This document shows, piece after piece, positions 11,892-21,734 of a stretch of DNA of 64,000 nucleotides (its first letter is position 1; each line of letters opens with the position of its first letter). The stretch spans positions 124,001 to 188,000 of the forward strand of contig NW_020290032.1 of NCBI RefSeq assembly GCF_003144195.1. The letters are read 5' to 3'. A program made the position numbers and the translations under genes. A model generated the notes under the pieces. That model was not told the DNA's origin. It was given only the letters and a program-made list of their open reading frames with translations, and made no database searches. This DNA comes from Ceraceosorus guamensis (lineage: Eukaryota; Basidiomycota; Exobasidiomycetes; Ceraceosorales; Ceraceosoraceae).

Positions 11892-13508
11892 ATGCAGTCG
11901 ATTCCTCGCCAATTTCAAGCGGTGTTGAGCCTCGTCGCAAGTTCCAGCCGACCCGTCGCAGCTGGCGCACAGCGAGTCTGCACTTCAGCAGCGCCGATAC
12001 AGCGAGAGCGTGCCATTTCGACATCCGCAGCAGCTTCTACAAGCACGCTGCGGCCCGCGCAAGAGGATCGGTCCCCCTTGGAGGACGGGCGCAGAGATGC
12101 GCAAGCCCTCGCTCGAGAAGAGGCAAAAAGCCGCATTCGGAGTGTCATGAGAGCTGGTGGACGGCCTGCAAGTGCGATCAAGGCTGGAGGCTCAGATACA
12201 AAGGCTGCAGGCAGATCAAGCAAGCGCAGCAAATCTGATCAACCAGAGCGAGCCCTTTCACCTACTGTGGATCCTCGGACGCACCTATTGAATCGCAAGC
12301 AGATCGAAAAACTCGTCGTTACAATCCGAGAAACTCTCAACAGCCCCAAACATGCGAATCCTTGGGTCATCAAGGGAAAGCGACAACAGAAAGATGTAGA
12401 TATTCTGGATGAAGACAGTCGTCAGAGGTTGTTGAACAATTACAAATTTCATGTGAGGTGGAAGGTAGAGGCGCTCGGGGCGTACAGGAGAGGAGCGAAC
12501 GAAAGCCAAGGTGTCTTTCTTTGCTACATGGAGCCTGTCCCAGACGCGACGTCAGCAGAGCAAAGAAGGCTCACATCTCCCGGGGAAAGCGAGGCGTTCG
12601 GAAAAGGGCAAGCGCTGCAACGAGAAAAGGAGCTGGCGGGCGTTTCGAAAGGTCCTGCGCTGGCCGCGCAAGCCATGGCAATGGCTTTCAAGTGGGCCGA
12701 GCGCGAAATTCATACGCGGGCAAGGGGCGTAGTGCGGAGGGATGGGCAAATTCTCTTCAAGGTGCCTCAAGCTCGTATACCCATGCAAGTACAGTGAGTG
12801 TGGGCCCGGAGCCCTTTCGGCACCGCCATGTATGGCCTCAAATTGAAAGTTTTCGTCCCGCCTGCCATGCTTGCTCGCTTGCTGTTCCTCCTTCTCAGCA
12901 TCGTCGATGCCAGCTCTCTTGGCTCCGCAAGGCTCCTCTTGACAGGCAACGAGCATTACTCGAGATTCTTGCAGCTCATGGCCGAAGAAGGTATGGGACT
13001 GAGATTAGACGTACACGGCTTGTGGCATCACGCTGCGCTCTCACAGCGAGCTCGCGAGGCCAAAAAAGGCACGACAGGCGGCGCAACCCTCTTGACGAGT
13101 GATGGTCATCTCACAGAAGCCCCTCTTGCAGCGCTCGCTAGCGTCGGCTCGCCGTCAGAGGAAGGCCAAAAGGCAGACGCGAACGACAAGGCAGCGTACA
13201 ACGCGTCGATGGGTCTACCGGCCGATCTAGACTTGTCTCTTGATCTAGGCGGCGCGCAACCCGTCAGTCCGTCTGCCAAGAGCACAAGACCCGCTCAGGC
13301 CGCGAACGTACCTTCCGCCTCGCACGATGGCGCTATCACGCTACCTGAGCAGAACATCGATCTTTCTGATCCTGGTTGGAAACGCCTCGGCATTGGTGCG
13401 AGCGAAGCAGAGGTTCTGGACATACTCGGCTTGGCGTATCTGGAACCTGCACAACGCAACATCAAAGGTCCAGCAGACGAGTCTTCACCTTCTGAATCAC
13501 CTGCATAA
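11892..13508 (+). CDS. Mitochondrial DNA-polymerase-X-like protein, apparently catalytically dead
   Basis: Two exons, 11892..12793 and 12899..13508, encode 503 residues (donor GTGAGT, acceptor TTCTCAG, phase 2). The N-terminus MQSIPRQFQAVLSLVASSSR continues Ala/Ser/Arg-rich with no early acidic residues, a typical mitochondrial presequence. The middle has a palm-like segment: VEALGAYRRGANESQGVFLC matches the Pol X pattern of Gly-Ser/Ala-Tyr/Phe-Arg-Arg-Gly, but the Asp-x-Asp that should follow is Gly-Val-Phe. Downstream, MQVHIVD replaces the strand carrying the third Asp, and LLLTGNEHYSRFLQLMAEEG then LDVHGLWH match the thumb (TGS...N, L...GL). The end, EVLDILGLAYLEPAQRN, matches the Pol X C-terminal helix and ExRN motif. 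About 120 disordered residues are inserted in the thumb. Fold assignment is strong by motif order. Loss of catalysis is inferred from the missing residues. Confidence 0.8.
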
Positions 13509-13903
13509 AGATCCCTTTCCCCCTAGCCCCAACCTTTTGCGCGCTCCCTTTCATCTGATTTCGCTCGCACTGATGATTGCTTGCGCAGCAAGCTAAGCTT
13601 CACTGCAAGATACCAAAATATCTTGAAAAGAGGTTGCTAAGAGTGGATGCTATTCGACGCAGTGTGATCTGTGATGTGCTCATCAATGCCCTCAGCTCAA
13701 CTTGAGCAGCGACGGAAAGTCGGCTGCGAATTTCGAAGTGAGTAGCTGCTAGTCGAGGTTGCGGCAAGAGACGTGTAGAACGCGGCCTATATGGAATACA
13801 AGAGGGATTGAAGAAATGGTCAAGGGTCGACAAAGACAACGTAAGTGGCGATTGAGCGTCGCGAGAGTGATCTGTCACGCAGCTCAGGGGACACTGCGAA
13901 GGA
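13509..13903. other. Convergent intergenic spacer
   Basis: This 395-bp stretch separates the stop codons of two converging genes and should contain both 3' ends. I see no repeat, RNA gene or conserved open frame in it. Confidence 0.6.
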
Positions 13904-16215
13904 CTAGCTTGGTGGTGCTTGGTTGGCTGGAGCTGGTCGATTGGCCCAACCTCCGTATGAAGGCGGCAATTCTTCCATCGCGTCCTCTTCGTCAGAGTCT
14001 GGCACAGGCGCAGGACCAGCATCCTGGTGCTGCACGAATCTGGAAGAGCTAGGCGCATTGGTGTCTTCGGGTAATGCTCCTTTACGAGGCAAGGGAGGAA
14101 CGTCGCCCGTGCCTGGCTCGGCAAGATTTCTTGCGGACAATCTGTAAGAATTGCCAGCGGCGACGCTGCCTGGTCCATGGCTGGTTGCGCTCGCAAAGTC
14201 TCCACCGTACTCGGATCCGCCCACGGTACTGCTGATGCCACCTGTCCTGCCTGCATCGGTGTATCCACTTGAAGAGAGTGGACCGGGACTGCTGGGAGGG
14301 TATCTCAGCCCGGCACCGGAATGTCCCCGCAGAGAGTTCGAGGCGATGCTCTGTGGCCTGCCCGGAGCAGAGAGTGGCTCATCGCGGTACAGGTCATGAT
14401 CTCCGCCTAGACCAGGAGAATGCTGGGCCGTCGATTGGTACGTGAAGGGCGAGACGGCGCTGTTTGAAAAGGGTCATGGATGTGTCAGGCGAGGTGCGAT
14501 CGGGAGAATGAAGATGTGGCACTCACTAGCTCTGGCTGACTCCAGCATCGTGCCTTCCACGTCGCGCAGCCAGAGCAGCTGGCGAGAGCTGTCCATCCTC
14601 GTCTCCGTCCAGGTCCACGAATTGGGGTTGCTCCTTGCGCGCTTCCTCTCTCTTCGCCTTTTGGCGTCGTCTGTACAAGAAAAAGGCGACCAGCGCGGCT
14701 ACGACGATGGCGACCGCAATGACAGCGCCAATCACACCTCCAACCAGGCCGCCTACTGGTAGAAATCACATGCGCTGATTTAGCAAACGCATCTTGCGCT
14801 GTACGAGAGAGCACTTACCGTTTGTGCCACCCCCGCCTCCTCCATTTCCATCAGTCCCCGACCCAGCATTTGCCTCATCTGCGGTCAGAGCGCCGGCAAG
14901 ATTTTGGAACGAAGCAGGAATGGCGCCACTTGGAACTGCGCGGCCAGAAAGTTGGTTTGGCTGGCGCCGTTGCAGACAACTCGTGTCGGATGAAGGGAGC
15001 ACGTTGTATACGGGCGAGCCTCCACCACTTCCAGCTCCCTGCGCATCACTGAGCATCGTTACAAATCGCGTGCCAGATTCAAAGGGCACGGTGACGTTCG
15101 GAGCGATAAAGAATGATGTGTTCATGGTCTGAGAAGCTGGGACGTTGATGGTGACCGGCAGCCCGCCCAAGGGAAACATGGTGATGGAGAAAGGACTCGT
15201 GCCTCGCTGATCGACAGGGTAGAACTACGACCACGAAAAGAGTAAGCGTATTGTTTAAGTGATATGGTAACATTTGGAGACGCACCCTGACATTGCCGCA
15301 TTGGTACCTCAATGCTGGAGAGCCTCCACTGGTGTTGTCACCAGCCCAAGTGAAAGAATTTGAGGAGGTGTAGGCTGGGCAGTCTGAAGTGGTGTTGCGC
15401 GTGTCGATAGACATGACTTGTGCTGACGATGAAAAGACAAGAGATCGAGTCAACAAGCGACTTGTGAGCTGCACAACCTGTGGGTCATACGTACACGTTG
15501 TTCCTTGCCCCTTGCTGTCGGTCAACGCTACGATGTACGAATTGAAAAGTCCAGTGGGGGGCTGAACAGGAAGGTGTCAGTCCGCGCGTCAGCAGTCGCC
15601 TTCGCACGAACTTGCACACCATTCCATTGGCTGACTCACAGGCACAACGTACTGAAACGTCAATTCTGATGCACCTGGCTGGTAATTTGAGTCGACGCTG
15701 AATGTTTGAGCTAAGGAGGGGGAGGAGCATCGATCAGAGTCAGTCAACGCATCATGACCGAAAGCGGTGGAGCGCGATTCTGTGGCTAGAATGTTCCATT
15801 CGAGTCTCACAGGCTCGGTCGTGAACAACAGCCTGAGCCCAGATGCCAGACCGCCATCGAGCTGACGAGAAGCATATTAGCCGCCGTCAGCCTCGATGCG
15901 CCTAGCCGGAGGTCACAAGAGGATGGCAAAGGCCAGAGACGAGAGCAGGTGGGATCGTATGCTTGGCCCTGTGCCCTACAGCAAATTTCACTCCATCGTG
16001 CAGAAGCGAGGTCTGGATCGAAGGGACTCACCTCCAAATCCTGTGGCCACGATGCTGACCGTGTAGGGATATCCATCGCTTTCAGGAGTCCATGTAACAT
16101 TAAGAGGCTTGCACTGCCTTGAAAAGCTCGTCGTCATCGTGAGCGCCGCCCGTGAAGTGCTGGCGAGGAGCATGAGCGCTGCACCGAGCGCGGGAATCCA
16201 TGTCGTCGACCTCAT
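13904..16215 (-). CDS. Secreted-type single-pass membrane protein with Ser/Pro-rich cytosolic tail
   Basis: Eight phase-consistent exons on the minus strand: 16215..16032, 15861..15811, 15710..15640, 15561..15495, 15422..15286, 15224..14819, 14755..14527 and 14459..13904, 566 residues. Residues 1-24 form a signal peptide (WIPALGAALMLLASTSRA). The extracellular part begins CKPLNVTWTPESDGYPYTVS and continues with beta-rich segments such as FSVDSNYQPGASELTFQYVV and PFSITMFPLGGLPVTINVPA. This is the layout of a large basidiomycete family of cell-surface proteins with paired beta-sandwich-like units. A Gly-rich linker leads to one membrane helix (GGVIGAVIAVAIVVAALVAF) followed by RRRQKAKREE, a stop-transfer signal. 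The tail is disordered. Exon 2 is doubtful: an alternative unspliced frame through 15861-15640 reads LFTTEPVRLEWN but does not fit the phase of exon 1. The role may be in wall sensing; no ligand can be named. Confidence 0.75.
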
Positions 16216-18723
16216 CGCGTCCTCCTGCCAGCGGCTGAATCGTGCTCCGGTGCAATGACCAGACGATTGAGAGTAAGACCGGACCTGAGCTTGTGTTTGG
16301 CGAGACGAAGGATGTCAGTCAGATGGCGAGCGACGCCGTCTTTGCCAAAATTGTGTCCCCTTAGGCGGCGTCCGATCTTCCTTGCAAATATGCGGGTGCG
16401 GTCAACGCCGTCTCGAAGGGGCTCAACGTGGCGGCGAAACGTGAAGTGCGTGAATCTTTAAGCAGGAAGTGAGGAGCTTGCGAGATGGGGGTTGTATGCG
16501 ATGGCGGTTGCATGCGACGGATAGGGCAGAAAGACTGCAGAAATTGACGGCACGCGATGGACGTGAGCAAGCAACGTGACAATTGTCAAGGTCGATTACA
16601 ATGATGAATCAAAATGTGAATCCTTGAATGCAAGCGTCCTCGCGTCTCACAATCTTGAATCATGAATTAAGTGATCTCCAAACGGGAAACACGAACGCGA
16701 ATCCAACATCACAGAATCGTCGTGGCCGGGCTTTTGCGTGGTCTCTTCATGGACTTCTCTCATGGCGCCCGCCTGCAGGAGTGCACCCTATCTATTGCAT
16801 GCGCCATGCAGGCGAGAGCTCTGCGCCACTCGACTCGGCCACCGAGTTGAATTCGTGATTGCTTGGCGGCGTTGATGCGGAGCAGTCTCCATTCATGCAG
16901 GATGAGCACAGCTTCCGTGCGTGATGCGCACACTCATCAGAAGCCATCATCCAGCTACAATCTTGAATTCCATCGTGAATTGACATACATATATACATCA
17001 CATGCTGCATCATCAGCATGCAGGACCGCGTGCGAATCCGGTCAGCGCGGCTGTGCTGCAGCCGTCACTCAAGACTGAGCCCTGAAAGGACAGCAGCATA
17101 TGCGCATATGTACTACTCTATACTCGTGACTCACGACCCTCTGTGCTCGTGAGACGTGACTGTATGCCGTGGGCGCGACATGCTGAAGGCCCATCGCACG
17201 TGCCGTGCTGTCTGTATATTTGGGAGGATGTTGTAGAGTCGTGAACCATGAGGCTCCCAGCAGCCGCGCCCAGCACACACCACCTGCATGCATGCATGCA
17301 TGCATGCATGTTGCGTCGCTGGCACTGCTGCTGTGTAGCGCTGCTGCTTGATCGAATGATCGTCTGGGCCCGGCGAACGCGGCAAGAGGATGTCGCAAGT
17401 CCGCGACCCCGCGGTGTGCGCCCGGCATCGCGCCGATCGAGCTCCATGCAATAAGCAGCAGCAGGGACGCGAAATCAAGAATGTTTTCCACTGCGAGCTC
17501 TGGCGCGGTCAGTCATCATGAGCATATAGACGCGGACCCTCAAAACAGACACTCAAGACTGATGAGAGGTAGCAAGCATCCCACAGCGGCCGTCCGCCAG
17601 CCCTGTCAATCGTTCGTTCGTGACTGATCTGACCTAGAAGATCATGACCATCCATGCTGTTGCCGCCAGTCTGCGGCAACGCCAGCTAGGCGTCTTCTTG
17701 ACGTGCATTCAGGCAAGCTCGATCGACTGTGGCCACTTAACAGCATACAATTGTGATCACGTCCACACCACTTTGCAGAGCGCGGTTTGCGCTTAATTCG
17801 AGTCAAGAGTGACCTACGGAAAAGCGTCTTTTGAGTCTATGTAGCGCGGTCACATTTGGAATTTGGCCTAACTTCCCTCGGGTCGATCGAGCCGCTCGAT
17901 ACCACAAACGAAGGTACACACGCAGCTCTGGAAAGCTCGAAAGAGGGCGCAAAGCTGATCAAATCTTCACGATTCATTGTCAAAGCTTTCGCGTGGACAT
18001 TTGGTGACAAGCCAATGGTGAATCTTTACAAACATTCTTGATTCTTCAATTGACTGTCGTGATCAGCGAAACCTGGGTCAGAAATCTAAGCTCAAGACTT
18101 TTAATTGAATACGACTCTTGAAACGTAAACCCCGACTCCCTCCGGGACTTGCGAAATCCCTAAATGTGCAGTGAAAGCGCGATCCTAAATCGTGTCTAAT
18201 TCTAATTCTAATCAAGGCCACTCGAATTGAAGACTTCGAGTTTTGAGCCTCTTTGTAAGCGCTCGAGCGCTCCGCGGGTGAGCTGCATCAGCGAGCATGT
18301 CGCAATCAAATGCGTCCGCGCCACGCAGCCGGCAAATGATAATCCGCGTGTACATGCTGCTGCAGATGGCATGATTTGTTGTTGCGTGACCCTCGCGTCG
18401 CTCATCCTTCTCCACTAAGACTCGCGACGGTGGCTATGGATGACGTGCCTCTTCTTCTATGCTTCACCTCCAAGGCACTATACAGATAACCACAATTGCG
18501 CCTTTCGTCGAATATCGGTCCGCCGTCCACTAGCTGAGTCGCGTTTCACCTTCAATTTCGCCGTCCTCATTCGGCGCCCACCGTCTCACGCACGCACTCG
18601 CTCCGAACAGCCTGCGCGCAAGCCTCTCGGACGCGATACGCTTTTGACAAGGGGGCGCGCACATATCCAGCACGAGCACGCCACACGACACTCATCTCAG
18701 CAGACCATCGCAATCTGGCAAAT
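16216..18723. other. Intergenic, 2.5 kb, repeat-bearing, no gene recognised
   Basis: This is one of the largest gene-free stretches of the window. It carries a 26-bp TGCA/CATG array (17285-17310), a run of ATTCTAATTCTAATTCTAAT near 18195, and copies of the GTGAATC/ATTCGTGATT word near 16610-16670 and 16855. Several minus-strand open frames at 17069-17491 exist in all three phases only because the CATG array lacks stops. I see no tRNA or conserved protein. Confidence 0.55.
17285..17310. repeat. (TGCA)n microsatellite, self-palindromic
   Basis: Six and a half units of TGCA in a row. The unit is its own reverse complement, so the array can form cruciform or hairpin structures. The same unit recurs in shorter form at 34172-34192. 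Confidence 0.95.
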
Positions 18724-21308
18724 ATGGCTACCGTATTTGGCTTCTCTGCAGCAGCTAGGTCCTTCCCGATAGGCCAGCCAAGGTCAGCTCGTGATCGTTC
18801 TGCAGTACGTGCGAGCGGTGGCGCCACCGACTTGGAGATGCAATCCTCGTCCCGCAGAGCCGGAGCAGCATCTGGAGGAAGCGCTCTGGCACCTCCCGGG
18901 ACACAAGATGATGACCCCTCTCAGCTCGGACATGGCAGAGAGGCCAGTGGCAGGTCCGTCATGTCGAATATCAGCCAGAGGTTGCGAAACATGAGGGAGA
19001 ACGATCGAGCTGCCACTGACAACGCTCTGCAGACCAACGAGGATATCAGAATGGCTACGCAAGAAGCGATGACCGCTCAAGCCAACGCTGCCGCGGATGG
19101 CAGAGCCGCTACAGATCTTGAAGCGCAAGCTGCTCAAAATGGCGCACCATCCCGCAATGCTGCATACCTAGCCGGTCTGCGTTCCTCCAAGAAAGGCCCA
19201 AACAGGCGAGAGCGCGAGGAGGCGGCCTGTCTTTTTGGTCCTAACCTCGCTACTTACTTTCCATCCAATGCGACCTTCTCTGCCGTCTCGCCTTCAGCAG
19301 CCGCCCAGCCTGCCGCTGTGGAGGCAGCACAACCTGGAGCGTCCGCAGTCGTCGCGCCGCCAGGCAGTCAAAGTCTGGCAGCCTCATTGGGACGAAAGGC
19401 GCGACTGGGTAGCCGAGGCCGAGCTCGAGGTGCAAGCCTCAGCGGTGTAGCTAGTCAATTGAGCCTGCCAATCGGTGCTAGTGAGAGTGTGGCGAGCTTG
19501 CCTCAGGGACAAGACCCTGTTACTTCTTCCTCTCACCCACTCGACGGCAGCGTCCCTCAGCACGCGGACGTCACCTCGACCACAGAGGCACTCAACGCAG
19601 TAGCTTTGGCCGATGGTATCGAGCTGGACACGCTTCAGAGGTGGATTCACCGAAGCGTTGATGGTCAGGCGCCACCGCACTCCGCTAGTCTTGATATATC
19701 AGCAGTCCCCAACGCATCGGGCGCCCCTCCCGCCGTGTGCTCAACGCTACAAAGCTACGTAAATTTAAAGAGGAACACTGTCAAACTTGTTTCCGAACCA
19801 GGACAGCCGGCAGTAATCGCTGCTTCTCCTATGGTCAACGGGGACACGACCGCACCAAGCTCGCCCCTCGAACCGACCAGTCCAGGAGGCTTCTCCGCGT
19901 CGGAGATGGGTGCTGCAGGATTACGCGTAGCTCCGTCTTTCAGCAGCATCACAGCTCTAGGTGGGGCTGGAGGCCCACGAAGCGGTCTAGGTCTTCCTGC
20001 CTCTCCTCTCGTAGCTCAACACGGTCGAACAGCCTCGTCCGCAGCGCCTCCCACGACACACAAGCTCTCCTTCGAATACGATTGCGCAGCTCCCTTTGCC
20101 AGCGTGCAAGTGTTCCTGCGTGCGAGCCGTAAGCACGGCAGCTGGAACAACGATTCTGCTGATGATGGAAGCGTCTCTAACGCGATCTCGGACAGCTTTT
20201 ATGCGCAACGCGGTCCCCCTCCTCATGTGTTAGGCTGGCCAGTGCACTCTGCACAAGTCAAGAAAGGCTTTGGCGATCCTCTATCCATTGCGTTGGCACT
20301 CCAGCTCGCTTACTATGCGCCTGCTAGTGCCAGAAAACGTGCCGGAAACGTCTCTGAGGGTGTTGGCGGCGACGTAAATGCAACGAACGACTTGCCGCTC
20401 GAAACGCCTGCGCTGAACGCGAGTAGGCAGTTGGAACCTGCACCTGCACCTGTACCTGCCCCCGCCCCCGTCCCCGCCCCGTTGCCAGTCATTCCGGATC
20501 AGCCCGTTCCAGAGACAAAGGAGGCTCGCGCTGCTCGCGAAAAGTCAGAAAGAGAGACCTTGAAGCTGGCGGTTGTCGTGGAAGCTCTGGACGAGGATGG
20601 CAGACCGCTGAGCGAACCTAACCTGCAGACGACCTATATGCGTGTTACCAGCTTGCCTGTCAAGCCTCTCGCGGGCGACGGCGCCGAGCCAGCTGTATCT
20701 GCTCCGCGAGCTTGGAGCATTCAGGTGGAAGGTCAAGAAGCCGAGGTGCGTGTTGACCGGCACGCTGACAGAAAACATGCGAGTGCTGACCCATCGTGTC
20801 GACAAAAATTCTTGCTACAGATTGGCGCCCATCGTTTCCAACTGCAAGAGCTGTACGGCCTGTCCAGGCGCCCCCCACCCGTCCGTCCTGCGCCACCAGA
20901 AGCTGGTGAAGGGGAAGACGGTGAAGCCACGGCGGGCAGCGTCCCTCCGCCACCACCAATGGACCTTGACGGCAGCAATGGAAGCGAGTGCATCATTTGC
21001 CTCTCCGCTCCCCCTACCACTTTGCTGTTGCCCTGCACGCACTCCCTTTGCTTGGAGTGTGCCGTGCAGCTCAGAGAGAGCGTCAAGGCTATGAGAGAGA
21101 CGGAGCGCAGGAGGGGAAGAACGCCACGGCGCAAATACAACTGCCCTGCCTGTCGACGAGGTGAGTCGCTCGCTCGGACGAAATCATTTCAGAGGTTGCG
21201 AGCAAGTCGATGCTCACGTCCTGACTCTTTGATCCTCATCCAGCATTTACAAGCATGCTCCACCTCAGTTCGGCTGACGAAAAGCAAATCGCACATGCTA
21301 ACGTCTGA
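18724..21308 (+). CDS. MGRN1/RNF157-like RING-HC E3 ubiquitin ligase
   Basis: Three exons, 18724..20745, 20821..21160 and 21244..21308, encode about 808 residues. Both introns are supported by restored motifs: QVEGQEAE joins IGAHRFQLQELYGL, and CPACRR joins AFTSMLHLSS. The first 400 residues are disordered. A beta-rich domain starts at KLSFEYDCAAPFASVQVFLR and runs to the QLQELYG motif; this domain just before the RING is characteristic of Mahogunin-type ligases. An Ala-Pro repeat (PAPAPVPAPAPVPAP) near residue 580 and a charged helix interrupt it. The RING is C3HC4: CIIC, LLPCTHSLCLECA, CPAC. Such ligases transfer ubiquitin to endosomal or misfolded proteins; substrates here are unknown. Unlike animal and plant relatives, no N-terminal MG myristoylation signal is seen. 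A downstream ATG at 18838 is an alternative start. Confidence 0.87.
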
Positions 21309-21734
21309 TCTCGAGCAGCGCATCCCGTGTCATCTACTACTTTTGCATTCACGGATTTTGTGACCTTGTTCATGTCGTCTCGCGTTACCTCCCTTGATAT
21401 ACCTCGTTTGCGTTTGCATTTTCTTGCAACTTCTTTTGTCTTGCTTACTACCGCACTCATCACGCCTGTACCCGCGCCGCACGCTAGGAATGACCAATGC
21501 CCTCTCGCCACATTTAAATCGTGTCATTGTTTGCAGCCCTTGTCGTAGCTGTATGAGCTTTGAGTGCTATTCTCGAGAATGTCCTGAACTCGATTCACAA
21601 TTTCAAGTCACCGGAGAGCACGAGTGGAATTCCATTAAAATACAGCGACTGAGCAACGCTGCAGAAGCTAGCACTGCTACGTTGGCATCACATCATGACA
21701 TGTCGATCGTCCTAAGCGCACTGCCCATTCACGA
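21309..21734. other. Convergent intergenic spacer
   Basis: This stretch of 426 bp holds the 3' flanks of the RING ligase and Rat1 genes. The word ATTCACGATTAA lies immediately next to the Rat1 stop codon (21728-21737). No gene or RNA is recognised. Confidence 0.55.

Noticed and set aside
17069-17491. Three overlapping minus-strand frames of 109-140 codons
   Set aside because: They exist because the (TGCA)n array has no stop in any phase and yields HACM-type repeats. There is no conserved content.
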